Source: Liolophura sinensis (lineage: Eukaryota > Mollusca > Polyplacophora > Chitonida > Chitonidae). From it: a stretch of DNA of 64,000 nt. Positions 44,830-57,869 of this stretch are shown here, piece after piece. How positions within the stretch are numbered: the first letter of the stretch is position 1; every line of letters begins with the position of its first letter. The notes under the pieces are model-generated. The model made no database searches. It was not told where the DNA came from and saw only the letters and a list, made by a program, of their open reading frames with translations. The stretch lies in NCBI RefSeq assembly GCF_032854445.1, contig NC_088300.1:6016001-6080000 (forward strand). Direction: 5' to 3'. The position numbers were made by a program, and so were the translations under genes.

Positions 44830-46440
44830 CGGGGACTTCAGACCTTCAGCATTCATGCAGACCATTGTCTGCTCCGTTTAATTCGAGCGTTCTGGTTATG
44901 TAATCAGTAGCTCAATGTGATTCCATTCCACACCCTTCACCCTGTCAGCTAGCCTGTCACCAAGGTCACTTGCTTGTCTTATATTAGCTGGGTTGTGTTT
45001 GATAACTTGGACTTTAGCTTCAGAAATTAAAACAGAAAGAGTAATGAAATTTGTATATTTATAAGTGCCATTTTTCATCGTTCTACTCAGTTTTGACACG
45101 CGAGTCAAAAGTTCTTGGTGATAACTATTGTTGAAGCGCACAGTTATATAATCGTCTGTCATAGTAATTCAAAAGGCACTGTATATTTTTATACAGCTCA
45201 TGCAAATCAAAGATATTCTACGACTGACCGAGTGACATATGGTAATATTGGCGGAGTATATTGCAGGGGAGAGAACTAGTGTTTACCAAACACTGGTATA
45301 AGTATGTTCAAGTATGAAGGATCTACTGACGTCAGGTACAAATTTGCTTTCGACCACATCTGGGTTTATGCTAAACATAGCTTAACAAATAAAAGCTCAA
45401 AATAGTCATTATCAAACAGTGAATATACACAACATATACAAACCCACCAGAAATTAAGATTAAAATCTAATTATGTTCAACGACAATGACACGGACTAAT
45501 ATATGCATATCTCCTTGTATTTCTCATATCTCATGTGTTAATGTAGGGCACCCCACCGGTGATTTTTGAAAGAATCATATTTCATATCATTAAACAGCCA
45601 AAGAAACATAACCAACATAAACCGTACACTTTAGATTATTAATTTGACGCTGTTGTTGTCAGAAATTTCGAAAAATGTGGGTAGTGCGCCCAAGAGGGAA
45701 GCACAAGGCTTGTTTTGTGCCCTTTTCTGCATCTTTAAGTTTGAAAATGAGAAAGTTCTGCACGATCTTGTCCATGCCAGTGTCTAACAAGATAACGTCA
45801 TGCCATGTGAGGGTTTAATTAGTTTATAGTCTTGATATGGTCTGTTATGTGTTACTGAGGAGTATTTTGATGAATTGATTGTACTGTGTAAAATAGAAAC
45901 AAACATACAGTCAGTACAGATATGCACATTTCCTAACAAACACCACATCAGGATACCATTAAAAGACTACCCGTACCATCAGAGCGTGTGAAAAGCTATC
46001 AGTGAAGCCACATCTCGTTGATCAGATATAATCTATAGGGAATAATTTCCAGAAATAAACTAGACGTGTAAAGAACCGGCCAGTACCACTACCTTACCTA
46101 ATCAACAAGTAAGATTCAAAGAGAACCACCTCGTCGAACAGTTTGCAATATCTGTATCAGGAGCATTCATATCACCTCACGGTTACATTTTTCTTGTTGA
46201 GTATTTTGGTGCCAAGACTGTAGAATGTAAGAGTTCATTAAACATATGAGTTCGTTTGCTCAGAGGCTATGGAATCGTGTGAATATTGCGGGGACTGAAA
46301 CGAACATGACAAACTCCCTATGTATGTAAACATTTGGTTGTTTCGTTGCATCGTTCTGCAAGTGCGATTTTATTTCAAAGCCAAACAAGCATAAATTCGC
46401 AGTGACTGCGACATTCCGTAAAAAAATATTCACGTCGTCT
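44830..46440. other. No gene recognised
   Basis: A minus-strand frame at 44896-45162 (88 codons) has no domain I recognise. The rest is AT-rich without splice-framed exons. Confidence 0.45.
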
Positions 46441-46443
46441 TGC

Positions 46444-46708
46444 ACCCAGCCTCCGTGGCTGTGTTGGTTAGCGCGCTAGCGCAGAGTAATGGCTGGAGCC
46501 TCTCTCCAATGCGGTCGCCGTGAGTTCAAGTCCAGCTCATGCCGGCTTCCTCTCCGGTCGTACCTGGGAAGGTCTGCCTAGTAACCTGCGGACGGTCGTG
46601 GGTTTTCCCCGGGCTCTGCCCGGTTTCCTCCCAATATAATGCTTGCCAACGTCGTATAAGTGAAATATTCTTGAGTACGGCGTAAAACACCAATCAAATA
46701 AATAAATA
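46444..46708 (+). mobile_element. Full-length tRNA-derived SINE
   Basis: The tRNA-like head has an A box (TGGCTGTGTTGGTTAGCGCG) and a B box (GTGAGTTCAAGTCC), for RNA polymerase III transcription. A conserved core (GACGGTCGTGGGTTTTCCCC, GGCTCTGCCCGGTTTCCTCC) and a 3' part (GTATAAGTGAAATATTC) lead to an AAATA tail. Other copies in the window are at 2152, 9812, 17189, 30869 and 44080. It resembles the SINE families with a conserved central domain described in molluscs (RUDI-like); the family name is not certain. Confidence 0.88.
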
Positions 46709-46721
46709 TACCAGTGCATCA

Positions 46722-46795
46722 GTGAGTGCTTAGGGTTTAGTGTCGCACTTAACAATTTTTTCAGTCATGCAGCAACGAGGGATTATAGCAGGTCT
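46722..46795 (+). repeat. Dispersed repeat, copy 2
   Basis: This is the partner of 13005-13075. It follows directly after the SINE tail. Confidence 0.55.
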
Positions 46796-47811
46796 GATGA
46801 CTGTCATAACTGGATAGAATGTCAGTTTCAGTATTTATCATGGTTGGTGAGAAATACCTCAAACCTCACAATGAAACATACTCACTCGCGCTCCAAAACT
46901 CATTGACGCTATATCTTTTAGGAACATGGTGGTATATAGCAAAGAAAAAAATATCTTCATGAAGTTAACGAATGGAAATTCCCACTTAAAAGATGACTTC
47001 TTTCTCTTCCATGATGTGAGTTGTGATCAGCATAACGAAAAGGGCGGTGTTTCAGGGGCAACAACTCTCAACTTACTGGTCCCTTTTTATTATATTTCAT
47101 CAGCTTGGAGAGATCGACTATACGACATATATTGTCAGACAGCTGTTGAACATACCACGATGTCATTTTCAAAACGTGCCGAAAATCCAGAATAACAATC
47201 GTGACAACTGTAGTGAATTAAAGCGCTAATGTGTAAGATACACTATTTCCTAACCCCGATTTTACTTTATACAAATTATCTCTTATCATTTCTAGGTTGT
47301 TTTGATTATATTGCTAGTGGAGTGACAGGGGACAGTTATGCGAGGTTGTGTAATTTATTATCTGCATGTAGGCGTGTGTGTCATTTGTGACCGTCACGGC
47401 AAATTACAAAATACACATGTTATATACACGAAATAAAACTTGAATACAACTAACTCAATAGGAAATAGGAGGCAAACCAAACGTCCGTACTGTGCATAGT
47501 TATTGTAACATTCCTTTAAGTTGTAACTTTATAGCCGGAAAAGGTTTTCGATTACCAGAACATTATCACACGCTGATGTCAGGAGAGGTAGACCAACTGC
47601 GCGTTTAGCACCTGCTTTGATATAAACCTGTGCTGTCTTCACAATACAATGATCTCAGTCTTCTTTCTAACCCTGATCTTGAGACTGGCTCGACGGTCTG
47701 ATATAGTGTCCAGAGTTTGCAATAGGGTAGTATTGAGATCGACATCTTTTGTCGTTAAAGGCAGACAAATGTCCTAGTGTATAATGCTAAATGTCAGAAA
47801 TTGTTGACCAG

Positions 47812-47890
47812 CTCCAATGGCTCAGTTCGTAGACCGCCCGCTTCGGGGGCGGTAGATCCTGACTCATTTCTGGGTCGGGCCACACCCAAG
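47812..47890 (+). mobile_element. tRNA-like SINE head, second type
   Basis: CCAATGGCTCAGTTCGTAGA resembles a tRNA A box with D-arm, and a GC-rich stem CCGCCC..GGGCGG follows. The expected B box (TTCTGGGTCGGGCC) is degraded, and no cloverleaf with a proper acceptor stem forms, so it is not called as a tRNA gene. Confidence 0.4.
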
Positions 47891-47899
47891 ACGTTCATT

Positions 47900-50450
47900 T
47901 CTTCATTTCACAAACGCTCATCTCTTCAGTTATCTCCAGCAATTGTGTACCTGTAAATAACTACTCGGGAATCATTTTGCAGAAGACCATGATATTTTAA
48001 TTATAATACTTTACTGGCAGGTAATACATTTCTAATACATTTCTGGCAGGTAACAAGGTACTGTGGTACTTCTGTTATCTTCACCAGAAAAAGAGTTCTC
48101 TCTTAGCTCTCCTATTATGACTCTTTCACACTGGACGCAACAACCACATTCAACAATAACGTAAGGGAAATAGAACACTCTTTTTTTCTTTAGTGCCATT
48201 CATACTTTTTAGAAGATACGATCACCTTTTTATTAAACTGGCAGACGACAGTGGCGTCTCGTGGTAGCCTTGGTTCCACGTGCCAATAGATTATGTCAGA
48301 GAAAATAACTGATGTACAATAAAAAAATTAAATTCATGTTCTGTGCTCGTGTACGATACATCATAAATTGTTGCATTCTCAACAAAATATTGTGCTACAT
48401 GAAAATAGGTTTCCTCTCTCAGTTGCAACCATCTTCTTGTCAGCAAGGTTGATGCTGCGCGATTGGCTTCGTAATTGCCCTTACTTTACTGTACCGTACA
48501 TATGAAAGTGTTCAGAAACCTATGCTTTCGACAGCGAAAGTCATTGCCAACAGAGTACTTCCGCGAGAGGATTTTCAGCCAATTATTGATCATCTCTTAC
48601 AAGTGTGTATTTCTTCGTTTTAGACGCAAATGTGTGTAGGGTCGGATCTAATTTATTCTTGGACACAACATTAGACAACAGCAACAAGCAGCGTTATGAA
48701 CGACGAAGTGCTTTAGTCGACACAAACGAACACCAGAAAGTCACGGATTTATCAGGCAATGCCGGTGATAGTGTAAGAGGTCGACCAGCTAGACTAGTCT
48801 ATGTTGTTGTTGTTTCGCCACAAATTTCTGCCCTCAAAATGACCGTTGCCCCAATAACATTGAAGAAGTCGAGGTGCAGGAAGTTATTTATTGTGCTAGC
48901 ACTTCTGCTGTGAAACAAATTTCCTCCAACTACACCTCATAGTTGTCACTACAGTTACTTTCCAGCGCTGTTTTGTTTCGAACTCAGAGCCTGTAACTAT
49001 AATTTGTAAAGTGGAACCTGATTGGGCGGTGAATTATGCATATTTATGGCAAATTAATGGCTTTCAAGAGTTAACCTGACTCAGTAAATCATGGTAGAAG
49101 ATGTAGGACATTGCCAGGTTGATAAGATGGTTGAAATGTCTCAAGACCCAACCTCGCCGGCTTTTCTAAGCCAGGGCTTCACAGCTTTAACGGCTTTTCA
49201 AAGCGTTTAAATGCATACATTCCAGTGCTATTAGCAGCGACACTCACCGAATACTCACAGAATGCTCCCACACAGTATAGTCAAAGATTAGTCGTAGCAT
49301 GCTCGTTCATACTCGTAACATATCTCCTGTTACGGTTTTAGCAATTTGATTTGACAGGAAATGAACATAATTAACAGCGAGGTGCACAAAGCTCTCGAAA
49401 GTGACTCGAGAAACAATATTTAGAGGAATATCCGCTGGTCATATTTGAATTGACTTTTCCCTGTGGAAATTACTTCTACAGCGTGTTAATGGGTGTCCTG
49501 ATATCGTTCTATCTCAAATAGCCGTCGGCCGTCGAACATTATTAAAGTCTGAGATCGCACTTGAGGTAGCTGTTAGCCTGTGTCACCGAGTGTCAACACC
49601 ACAACAGCTCTACAGAGGACACCCATGCCTTTGCCTCAATCGGACATAAGCAAACCACTTTCACTTGTTCTCTTAACAAGAACTACTGCTCTCTAACGTC
49701 TTTCAAGACATTGGTGAACGGTTCCACTGGTCTATACGGTACAGCTTTAAACAAGTCAGTTGCCTGAACCAGTTGTATATTTACATTACTCTCAATGTAG
49801 TTACAACATGGACACCTGTTTTACATTTCGATACCATAGTCGAACTGCTAGTAAAAATTCACGCGCTTCGCTGCACTTATACGCGTCTTAGAATAGAGTT
49901 ACAAAAGTGTATGCGTTTTAGAAATACCAACATAATTTCAACTCGTGGTCTCAGCTTGAATAGTTATATAATGTAGTAAGACTTTTTCAAGGCAACCCTG
50001 TTTTATTATTTCCAAAGCCATTTCACATCTTCACTTCAACATCAGAATAAGGAAGGTAGATCACCGATTGGGGGAAAGATTAAGAAGGTATAGTGGAATT
50101 TTGTTTTAGTTTGAGGTTTAGGACATTAGAAAATTTCTTGGGAACGGTCATATATGTCTTTAATTATATAAATTATATTTCTTTTTTCGGATGTAAGTGA
50201 AACAAGAGTATTAGTCTACTCATTCAGTGTGCTTAAGGCTACCTTTTTGCGTGCAATTCTGATCCGGGCAAAACGGTGAACTGATCCTTGTTTCCTTGCA
50301 CTGCATGAGTAATATGTCATCAATTTGTTCACAAAACGTCATCGCAAATACGTCTTCAGTTTGCTCACAAAACGTCATCGCAAAGCTAGGAATGCTAAAC
50401 AGCCTGCACAGTTTGAACCCGAATTAATTTAGGTGGGGAATGCCCCGGAT
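47900..50450. other. No gene recognised
   Basis: A plus-strand frame at 48605-48913 (102 codons) ends in a hydrophobic stretch but has no known domain, start context or paralogue here. I see nothing else. Confidence 0.45.
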
Positions 50451-50654
50451 TACAAGAATAAATCCATTAGTTACATTATACCTTGGACATTTACCCCAGC
50501 AGCAATCAGTCGTTTTGGTAAGCTTGAGTTGTGAACTCCATGTATCATCGTTAATAAATGTTTTCAGTTGATATTCCCGTGGGGCTTCCGGAAGATAAGG
50601 GTAGGGCCCCAGCTCTTCAAACAGACCAGCTTTAAAAGGCAACCTACCTAACAC
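50424..50654 (-). other. Possible coding exon of unknown gene
   Basis: The minus frame holds LPFKAGLFEELGPYPYLPEA and continues about 50 codons. It is bordered by TGTTAG on the acceptor side (about 50650) and GGGTAAAT on the donor side (about 50492-50500). Composition looks protein-like and there is no repeat. In the second copy (51616-51816) the donor is lost at the duplication joint. No family is recognised, and chance is a real possibility. Confidence 0.25.
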
Positions 50655-52822
50655 CCGTGTGAGTGGGCGAGGTGAATATAACCAGCAGCCCCCCAGCTTA
50701 TCGTTACAGCGGTTTGCAGGGAAGCCTGTTTGTCGTCAGTTCCAACATGTGTTAGGTAAGATAAAATGTGTATTCAGCCCCAACCAAATAAAAAAGAACC
50801 GTCGTGTCAAACTCAGAAAAAGACACAAAATTCGTCATTTCCTCGATCGCTACATTTATCGTTTCAATTGACTATTTGTAGAACTTGGGATTGTTAGCGT
50901 TTGAATTGCCTACGTCTAAAACTGGGAACATTTAGCGTGTCAGTTGCCTACATGTAGAACTGGGAATCTTTAGCGTGTCAATTGCCTACATGTAGAACTG
51001 GGAAAATTTAGCGTGTCAGTTGCCTACATGTGGAATTGGGAATACTTAGCGTGTCAGTTGCCTACATGTAAAAATGGAGAAATTTAGCGTGTCAATTGCC
51101 TACATGTAGAACTGGGAATACTTAGCGTGTCAGTTGCCTACATATAAAAATGGAGAAATTTAGCGTGTCAACTGCCTACACGTAGAACTGGGAATATTTA
51201 GCGCGTCAATTGCCTACATGTAGAACTGGGGAAATTTAGCGTGTCAACTGCCTACATGTAGAACTGGCAATATTTAGCGTGTCAGTTGCCTACATGTGGA
51301 ACTGAGAATACTTGGCGAGTCAATTGCCTACATGTAGAACTGGGGAAATTTAGCGGGTCAATTGCCTACATGTAGAACTGGGAATATTTAGCGTGTCAAT
51401 TGCCTACATGTAGAACTGGCAATATTTAGCGCGTCAGTTACCTACATGTAGAACTGGGGAAATTTAGCGTGTCAACTGCCTACATGTAGAACTGGCAATA
51501 TTTACCGTGTCAATTGCCTACATGTAGAACGGGGAATATTTAGCGTGTCAATTGCCTACATGTACAACTGGGAATATTTAGCGTGTCGGTTGCCTACATG
51601 TAGAACTGGGGAAATTTAGCGTATCAATTGCCTAGATGTAGAACTGGAAATATTTAGCGTGCAGCAATCAGTCGTTTTGGTAAGCTTGAGTTGTGAACTC
51701 CATGTATCATCGTTAATAAATGTTTTCAGTTGATATTCCCGTGGGGCTTCCGGAAGATAAGGGTAGGGCCCCAGCTCTTCAAACAGACCAGCTTTAAAAG
51801 GCAACCTACCTAACACCCGTGTGAGTGGGCGAGGTGAATATAACCAGCAGCCCCCCAGCTTATCGTTACAGCGGTTTGCAGGGAAGCCTGTTTGTCGTCA
51901 GTTCCAACATGTGTTAGGTAAGATAAAATGTGTATTCAGCCCCAACCAAATAAAAAAGAACCGTCGTGTCAAACTCAGAAAAAGACACAAAATTCGTCAT
52001 TTCCTCGATCGCTACATTTATCGTTTCAATTGACTATTTGTAGAACTTGGGATTGTTAGCGTTTGAATTGCCTACGTCTAAAACTGGGAACATTTAGCGT
52101 GTCAGTTGCCTACATGTAGAACTGGGAATCTTTAGCGTGTCAATTGCCTACATGTAGAACTGGGAAAATTTAGCGTGTCAGTTGCCTACATGTGGAATTG
52201 GGAATACTTAGCGTGTCAGTTGCCTACATGTAAAAATGGAGAAATTTAGCGTGTCAATTGCCTACATGTAGAACTGGGAATACTTAGCGTGTCAGTTGCC
52301 TACATGTAAAAATGGAGAAATTTAGCGTGTCAACTGCCTACACGTAGAACTGGGAATATTTAGCGCGTCAATTGCCTACATGTAGAACTGGGGAAATTTA
52401 GCGTGTCAACTGCCTACATGTAGAACTGGCAATATTTAGCGTGTCAGTTGCCTACATGTGGAACTGAGAATACTTGGCGAGTCAATTGCCTACATGTAGA
52501 ACTGGGGAAATTTAGCGGGTCAATTGCCTACATGTAGAACTGGGAATATTTAGCGTGTCAATTGCCTACATGTAGAACTGGCAATATTTAGCGCGTCAGT
52601 TACCTACATGTAGAACTGGGGAAATTTAGCGTGTCAACTGCCTACATGTAGAACTGGCAATATTTACCGTGTCAATTGCCTACATGTAGAACGGGGAATA
52701 TTTAGCGTGTCAATTGCCTACATGTACAACTGGGAATATTTAGCGTGTCGGTTGCCTACATGTAGAACTGGGGAAATTTAGCGTATCAATTGCCTAGATG
52801 TAGAACTGGAAATATTTAGCGT
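50499..52822. repeat. Direct tandem duplication, 1162-bp unit, near-identical
   Basis: Positions 50499-51660 are repeated at 51661-52822. I noticed a single base difference (51145 ATATAAAA against 52307 ATGTAAAA). Each copy has about 380 bp of unique sequence followed by about 780 bp of the 38-bp minisatellite. The joint at 51660/51661 falls inside a minisatellite unit. Confidence 0.92.
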
Positions 52823-53515
52823 GTCGATTCCCTTCAGGTAGAACTGAGAATATTTAGCATGTCGATTGCCTATATGTAGAACTGGGAATATATAGCGTGT
52901 CAGTTGCCTACATATACAACTAGGAATATTTAGCGTGTCAATTGCCTACATGTAGAACTGGGAATATATAGCGTGTCAGTTGCCTACATGTAGAACTGGG
53001 AATATTTAGCGTGTCAATTGCCTACATGTAGAACTGGGGAAATTTAGCTTGTCAATTGCATACATGTAGAACTGGGAATATTTAGCGTGTCAATTGCCTA
53101 CATGTAGAACTGGCAATATTTAGCGTGTCAATTGCCTACATGTAGAACTGGAAATATTTAGAGTACCAATTGCTTACATGTAGAACTGAGGAAATTTAGC
53201 GTGTCAATTGCCTATATGTAGAACTGGGAATATTTAGCGTGTCAATTGCCTACATGTAAAACAGGGAATATTTAGCGCATAAATAGCCTACATGTAAAAC
53301 TTGAAATATTTAGCGTATCAATAGCATACATGTAGAACTGGAAATATTTAGCGTGTCAGTTGCCTACATATAGAACTGGGAATATTTAGCGTATCAATAG
53401 CATACATGTAGATCTGGGATTATTTAGCGTGTCAATTCCCTACATGTAGAACTGGGAATATTTAGCGCGTCAGATACCTACATGTAGAACTGGGAATATC
53501 GCATATGTAGCTCAT
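50880..53515. repeat. 38-bp minisatellite, in two blocks
   Basis: The unit runs from GGAATATTTAGCGTGTCAAT to TGCCTACATGTAGAACTG, with a variant GGGGAAATTTAGCG. Blocks are at about 50880-51660 and 52042-53515, separated by the unique part of the duplicated 1162-bp segment. About 60 units in total. Confidence 0.95.
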
Positions 53516-53768
53516 TTAGATTTAAAGGCAATAATAACTTTTTAAGTCTTCATTCTTCCAGTTAATATTTTAAAATTTAAAAAGAAGCCTTATATATCTT
53601 TTAGATTTTTATTAGGTAAGTTTATTTTTTTGTGAGTGTTATTGGGTACTTACCTGCTGACAAAATGTTGTTACAGTCATATGACGTATATGTATATATT
53701 TGATCATCTTTCTGAAATTTGCGCTCATGCGCTTAAGAAAACGTAAGGCAAGAAGTTCAACCAAAGTA

Positions 53769-54326
53769 ACCGGGGTTAGGGTCTTACGTAAAATTGCGAC
53801 CGGGATGGTCACCGTCATTTATCTTTATTCCATGTCTAACGTAGATGGGAAAACTCTCCAAAGAGCTCTCAGTAACAACAGGCATTTCTTATACATAACA
53901 GCATGGGAGTGACCAGACTTTGAGGTTCTTACAGGTCAATTCCCAAACCCTTCTTCCTTCTTTTCTCTTCTTGAGAAACAACCATATTTAAACTTACAAT
54001 TGTTTGTTTACCTCACTATTAGTAACAGTTGCTGGTTTCAGGTATAGACTTGTTCTTTAATTGCAAACACTGACTGATTAGTCAAATGAACGTGTGGAAA
54101 GTTAATCCCTGCACTTAATCTACTTAACTATACTTGTTAACAAGCTGGACACAGTTGACTGCCCAGTTTATAGCTTGATTTAACTATTCCTATGTCACAC
54201 GTCTATTATAACTATTTTACATTTACATTAGACTTGATCACTACATGTGTGTACCCAGCTTGTCTGTAACAGGTTTACTAGTAGTGTACATGAATTATTA
54301 GGGTGATCACTATATAGCTGATTATA
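53769..54326 (+). repeat. Left arm of a 558-bp inverted repeat
   Basis: This is an inverted copy of 58742-59299, with similarity along the full length. It contains a small frame (ending SMSNVDGKTLQ..LSNN.H.LYITAWE) shared by both arms. Inside it, 53925-53950 and 54331-54356 are themselves about 26-bp inverted ends (TTACAGGTCAA and its complement), so a 430-bp MITE-like unit is nested at the inner side. Confidence 0.88.
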
Positions 54327-54599
54327 TAAAGTGTTTGGGAGTTGACCTGTAAGGTCTTATACAAAGACAGAACAAAAACAAGAAAAGTTTTAAAACGAAT
54401 CATAGACAACAAAAAGATTTTTTATGAAATTGTTTTTTATGAAATACCGATAATGAAGACAATATAGTTACAAATTCAGGAATAGAATTGAAAGATAGAC
54501 AAATTGATGGTCGATTTAGTTTTCTTGAAGAAGCAGATATTCTTCATTACGTTGATACGAAAGACGATAAAACATAACAGAATTTTATTTCTGTAATTC

Positions 54600-57500
54600 T
54601 GAAATTCAGAGGTCAAGGATCACAACATCAAAAAGTACATAGAAACTGCAAAGGAATTTGGCGTCGATCTCACTAATTCCGATTTAAATGAATCACAAAA
54701 AACAGTTACTAGCCTTGATTGGTGAAAATAGGGACATTTTTGCCAAAGACTTATCAGAATTATCTACATGTAATACAAAGAGCATAGAATAGATACAGGT
54801 GATGCAGCTCCTTGTTAGGCAGAGATTTTATAGGGCGTATCCTAAGATGAAAGAAGAAATTTCAAAACAAATTGATGAAATGTTAAAAAATGGAATAATA
54901 GGACCTTCAGTTTCTGAATGGTTATCTCCTGTTATATTAGTGAAAAAGAAAACCGGTGATTTAAGGTTCTGTATAGACTTCAGGAAACGAAATGCCATAA
55001 CTAAACCCGTTTATTTCCCATTGCCAAGATTAGAGGAAGTTTTTGATGCTATTGGTGAATCCAAAGCACAAATCTTTTCCACGATTGATTTATTTTCCGG
55101 TTATTGGCAAATAGATTTAGATGAAGAAACAAAGCACAAAGCAGGTTTTGTATCTCATAAAGGCGTCTATCAATTTAGGAAATTACCATTTGGATTGACA
55201 AATACACCTGCTTCTTTTCAAATGATAATGACAGAAACCATAAGAGATATGGCTTGGAAGTATGCACTTGTATATGTTGATAATATTTTGATATTCAGCA
55301 AATGTTTTCAATCTCACCTTAAGCATTTATCATCTGTGTTTCACAGAATGAGAAAAATAATTCAAAATTAAAACCTTCTAAATGTTATTTTGGTGCTGAA
55401 AAAGGAAATTACTTAGCACATGTAATTTCCAAAAATGGCATTTCAGTTGACTGTAGTAAGACTGAAGCTGTACAAACAATTCCTGTACCTACGAATGCTA
55501 CAGATGTGAAATAATTTCTAGGTTTGTGTAACTATTATAGAAGATTTGTTAAAGATTGTGCAAAAATAACGCATCCTTTGAATCAGCTGATGAAGAAAGA
55601 CGAAGTCTTTGATTGGACAGAAGACTGTGAATAAGCTTTTAAGCAGCTGAAAGACGCACTCCAGTCTCCTCCCATTTTACATTTTTCAGATTTCACAAAA
55701 GAATTCATTTTATATTCAGATGCCTCAACACACTCCATAGGATATATTTTAGGACAAAAGAACAATGAAAATAAAGAAGTTGTAATAGTCTACGGCAGCA
55801 GAACACTACGAAATATTGAGAAAAACTGGAGTATAACAGAACGTGAATATTTAGGCATCGAAAGCATCAGACAATACCATGTTTATCTTGCAAACAGTAA
55901 ATTCCAAGTAATAACGGATCATAGTGCTTTGACTAGTCTCCAGAGTATGAAATAAAACCGGCCGCATTGAAGGATGGTGCATGTTCCTCCAACAATATAA
56001 TTTTGCTGTTGTTCATAAACCTGAAGGAAACATGGCAATGCAGATGCTCTATCCCCTTGACCATATATGTGCTCTCCAAGTGATGGCCATAATCCCAATG
56101 AAATAAATGATGGAAATTTAATAATGTCTGCAGAAACGCTACCTCCGAAGACAGCAGATATTCTGGCTACAGCAGAAGAGTCTTACATACAGCTGTAACC
56201 GTTAGTAGCACTTCAGGAAGTTTCCACAGTTTCTGTAGAAGATCTTAGAAAATTGCAAAGTAGGATCCGGTGTTTTTTGTAATACATAAAATCTCTTGAA
56301 GATGATATCATTCCTTATGATGAAAAGGTAGCAAATACTTGCCGACCATCTGTCAGAGGAAAGGTGGGGTGTTGTATCATCTCTTTTCTCCTAGAGGTAA
56401 GGGAAATAAAGCAGAAAGAGAGGTCAAACGATTATGTATACCTTTTGCAATGAGAGATGAAATTCTGAAATCATATCATGATAGTTTAGGTTATCAAGGA
56501 CAAGACAGAACACAGCGTGCAATTTCTTTAAAATACTATTGGGCAAAAATGATATCCATCATAGAATACTATGTAAAATCATGTTAAATTTGTCAATCAT
56601 CTAAGAGACATTAAGAAGGAACCTTTGAGACCTTTACCTATTGGTTCAGCTTTTAGTCGCCTTCATATGGACCTTTGGACCTTTACACAAATCTAAAGAT
56701 GGTCATTCATATATTTTGTTGTTTACATGTTCTTTTTCTAAATGGCCTGAAGCATTTCCTTTGAAGACTAAAGAAGCCAGTAAAATTGCCAGGGTATTAT
56801 ATTAAGAAATAATACGTCGATATGGTGCTCCTAGAGAGCTACTTTCTGAAAGAGGACAAAACTTCCTGTCACATTTGGTAACAGAGTTGTGCATATTGTT
56901 TCAAATCACAAGATTGAAAACTAGCAGTTACCACCCTCAAAAGACCCTCAAACAAACGCTGCATACTTTCACATGCAGCTGAGAGCTTACTGTAAGTCAA
57001 ACTGGAAAGAAGTTTTACCAGCGGTAATGATGGCATATAGAATGACTCCTGCCATTGAGTCAACTGGATACAACCCTTTTTATACTTGTTTATAGCCAAC
57101 TTACTGTACCTGTAGACACTTCATTACTTCCATTTCCGAATATTGGCAAAGATGCAAATGCTCATTTAGGAAAACTAAAAACAAACTTAGAAATCTGTAG
57201 GTCAATAGCACATGACAATATCGAACAGGCTCAAAAGAAGTATGGTAGACAACACGATAAATCATCTTCACAGCCAAAGTTTAAAGAGAATGGCAAAGTG
57301 TCGCTCTACTGCATGAAAAAGCAGCCAGGGTTATCACCCAAACTGTGTAGAAAATGGCTTGGACCTTATTACATTTGTATCTTTCATGAAAACAATACAT
57401 ACAACTTAGGAAAGCAGAGGGTCACGATTTAGTGAGATCTGTAGTTCATGCAAACAGGCTAAAACCTTACACAGATCCAAAACAACGACCAACCAACCCA

Positions 57501-57865
57501 CCAGATAATGAGGATCACTCTGAAGAACAAAACCCTGAAGAGCTGTAAGATAAGACATATGAAAAAAACTTAAGTTCACAAACAAAACAAATAGACAAAT
57601 CCAAATAGGATATTGACGTGAACAAAGATATACCTAGCCCAGGACAATCAAATGAGCAAAGTGAATCTTTGTCTAGTAGAAAGATAAAATCTCACGAAAT
57701 AAAGAAAATTTTGAAATCTACAAAGCAAAAAAGAGAGTTATGGTGTTAAGTGCGCTTTACATCAGGAAAGCCACCAGCATGGGTTAAGGAAAACTTACTT
57801 GCTGATCAGACTGTTAGACAGGTCACACAAGAAAACGAAGAAATTAACATGTTAGTATTGCTACA
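54600..57865 (+). pseudogene. Ty3/gypsy pol relic (reverse transcriptase, RNase H, integrase)
   Basis: The longest open piece (54799-55371) is a gypsy reverse transcriptase: KMKEEISKQIDEML, GDLRFCIDFRKRN, FSTIDLFSGYWQI, KLPFGLTNTPASFQ. The catalytic YVDD reads YVDN, so an essential aspartate is lost. It continues with FLGLCNYYRRFVKDCAK, RNase H (ILYSDASTHSIG, ITEREYLGIESIR, ITDHSAL), an integrase zinc-finger region (SYHDSLGYQGQDRTQRAI), a degraded integrase core, and an integrase C-terminus (LSPKLCRKWLGPYYI). A chromo-like tail may follow (about 57690-57830). Many stops and shifts are present. Gag and protease were not seen, and no direct LTRs were found. Confidence 0.9.
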
Positions 57866-57869
57866 TTAG

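Noticed and set aside
47812-47890. A functional tRNA gene
   Set aside because: Only the A-box/D-arm side looks right; no proper acceptor stem or B box.
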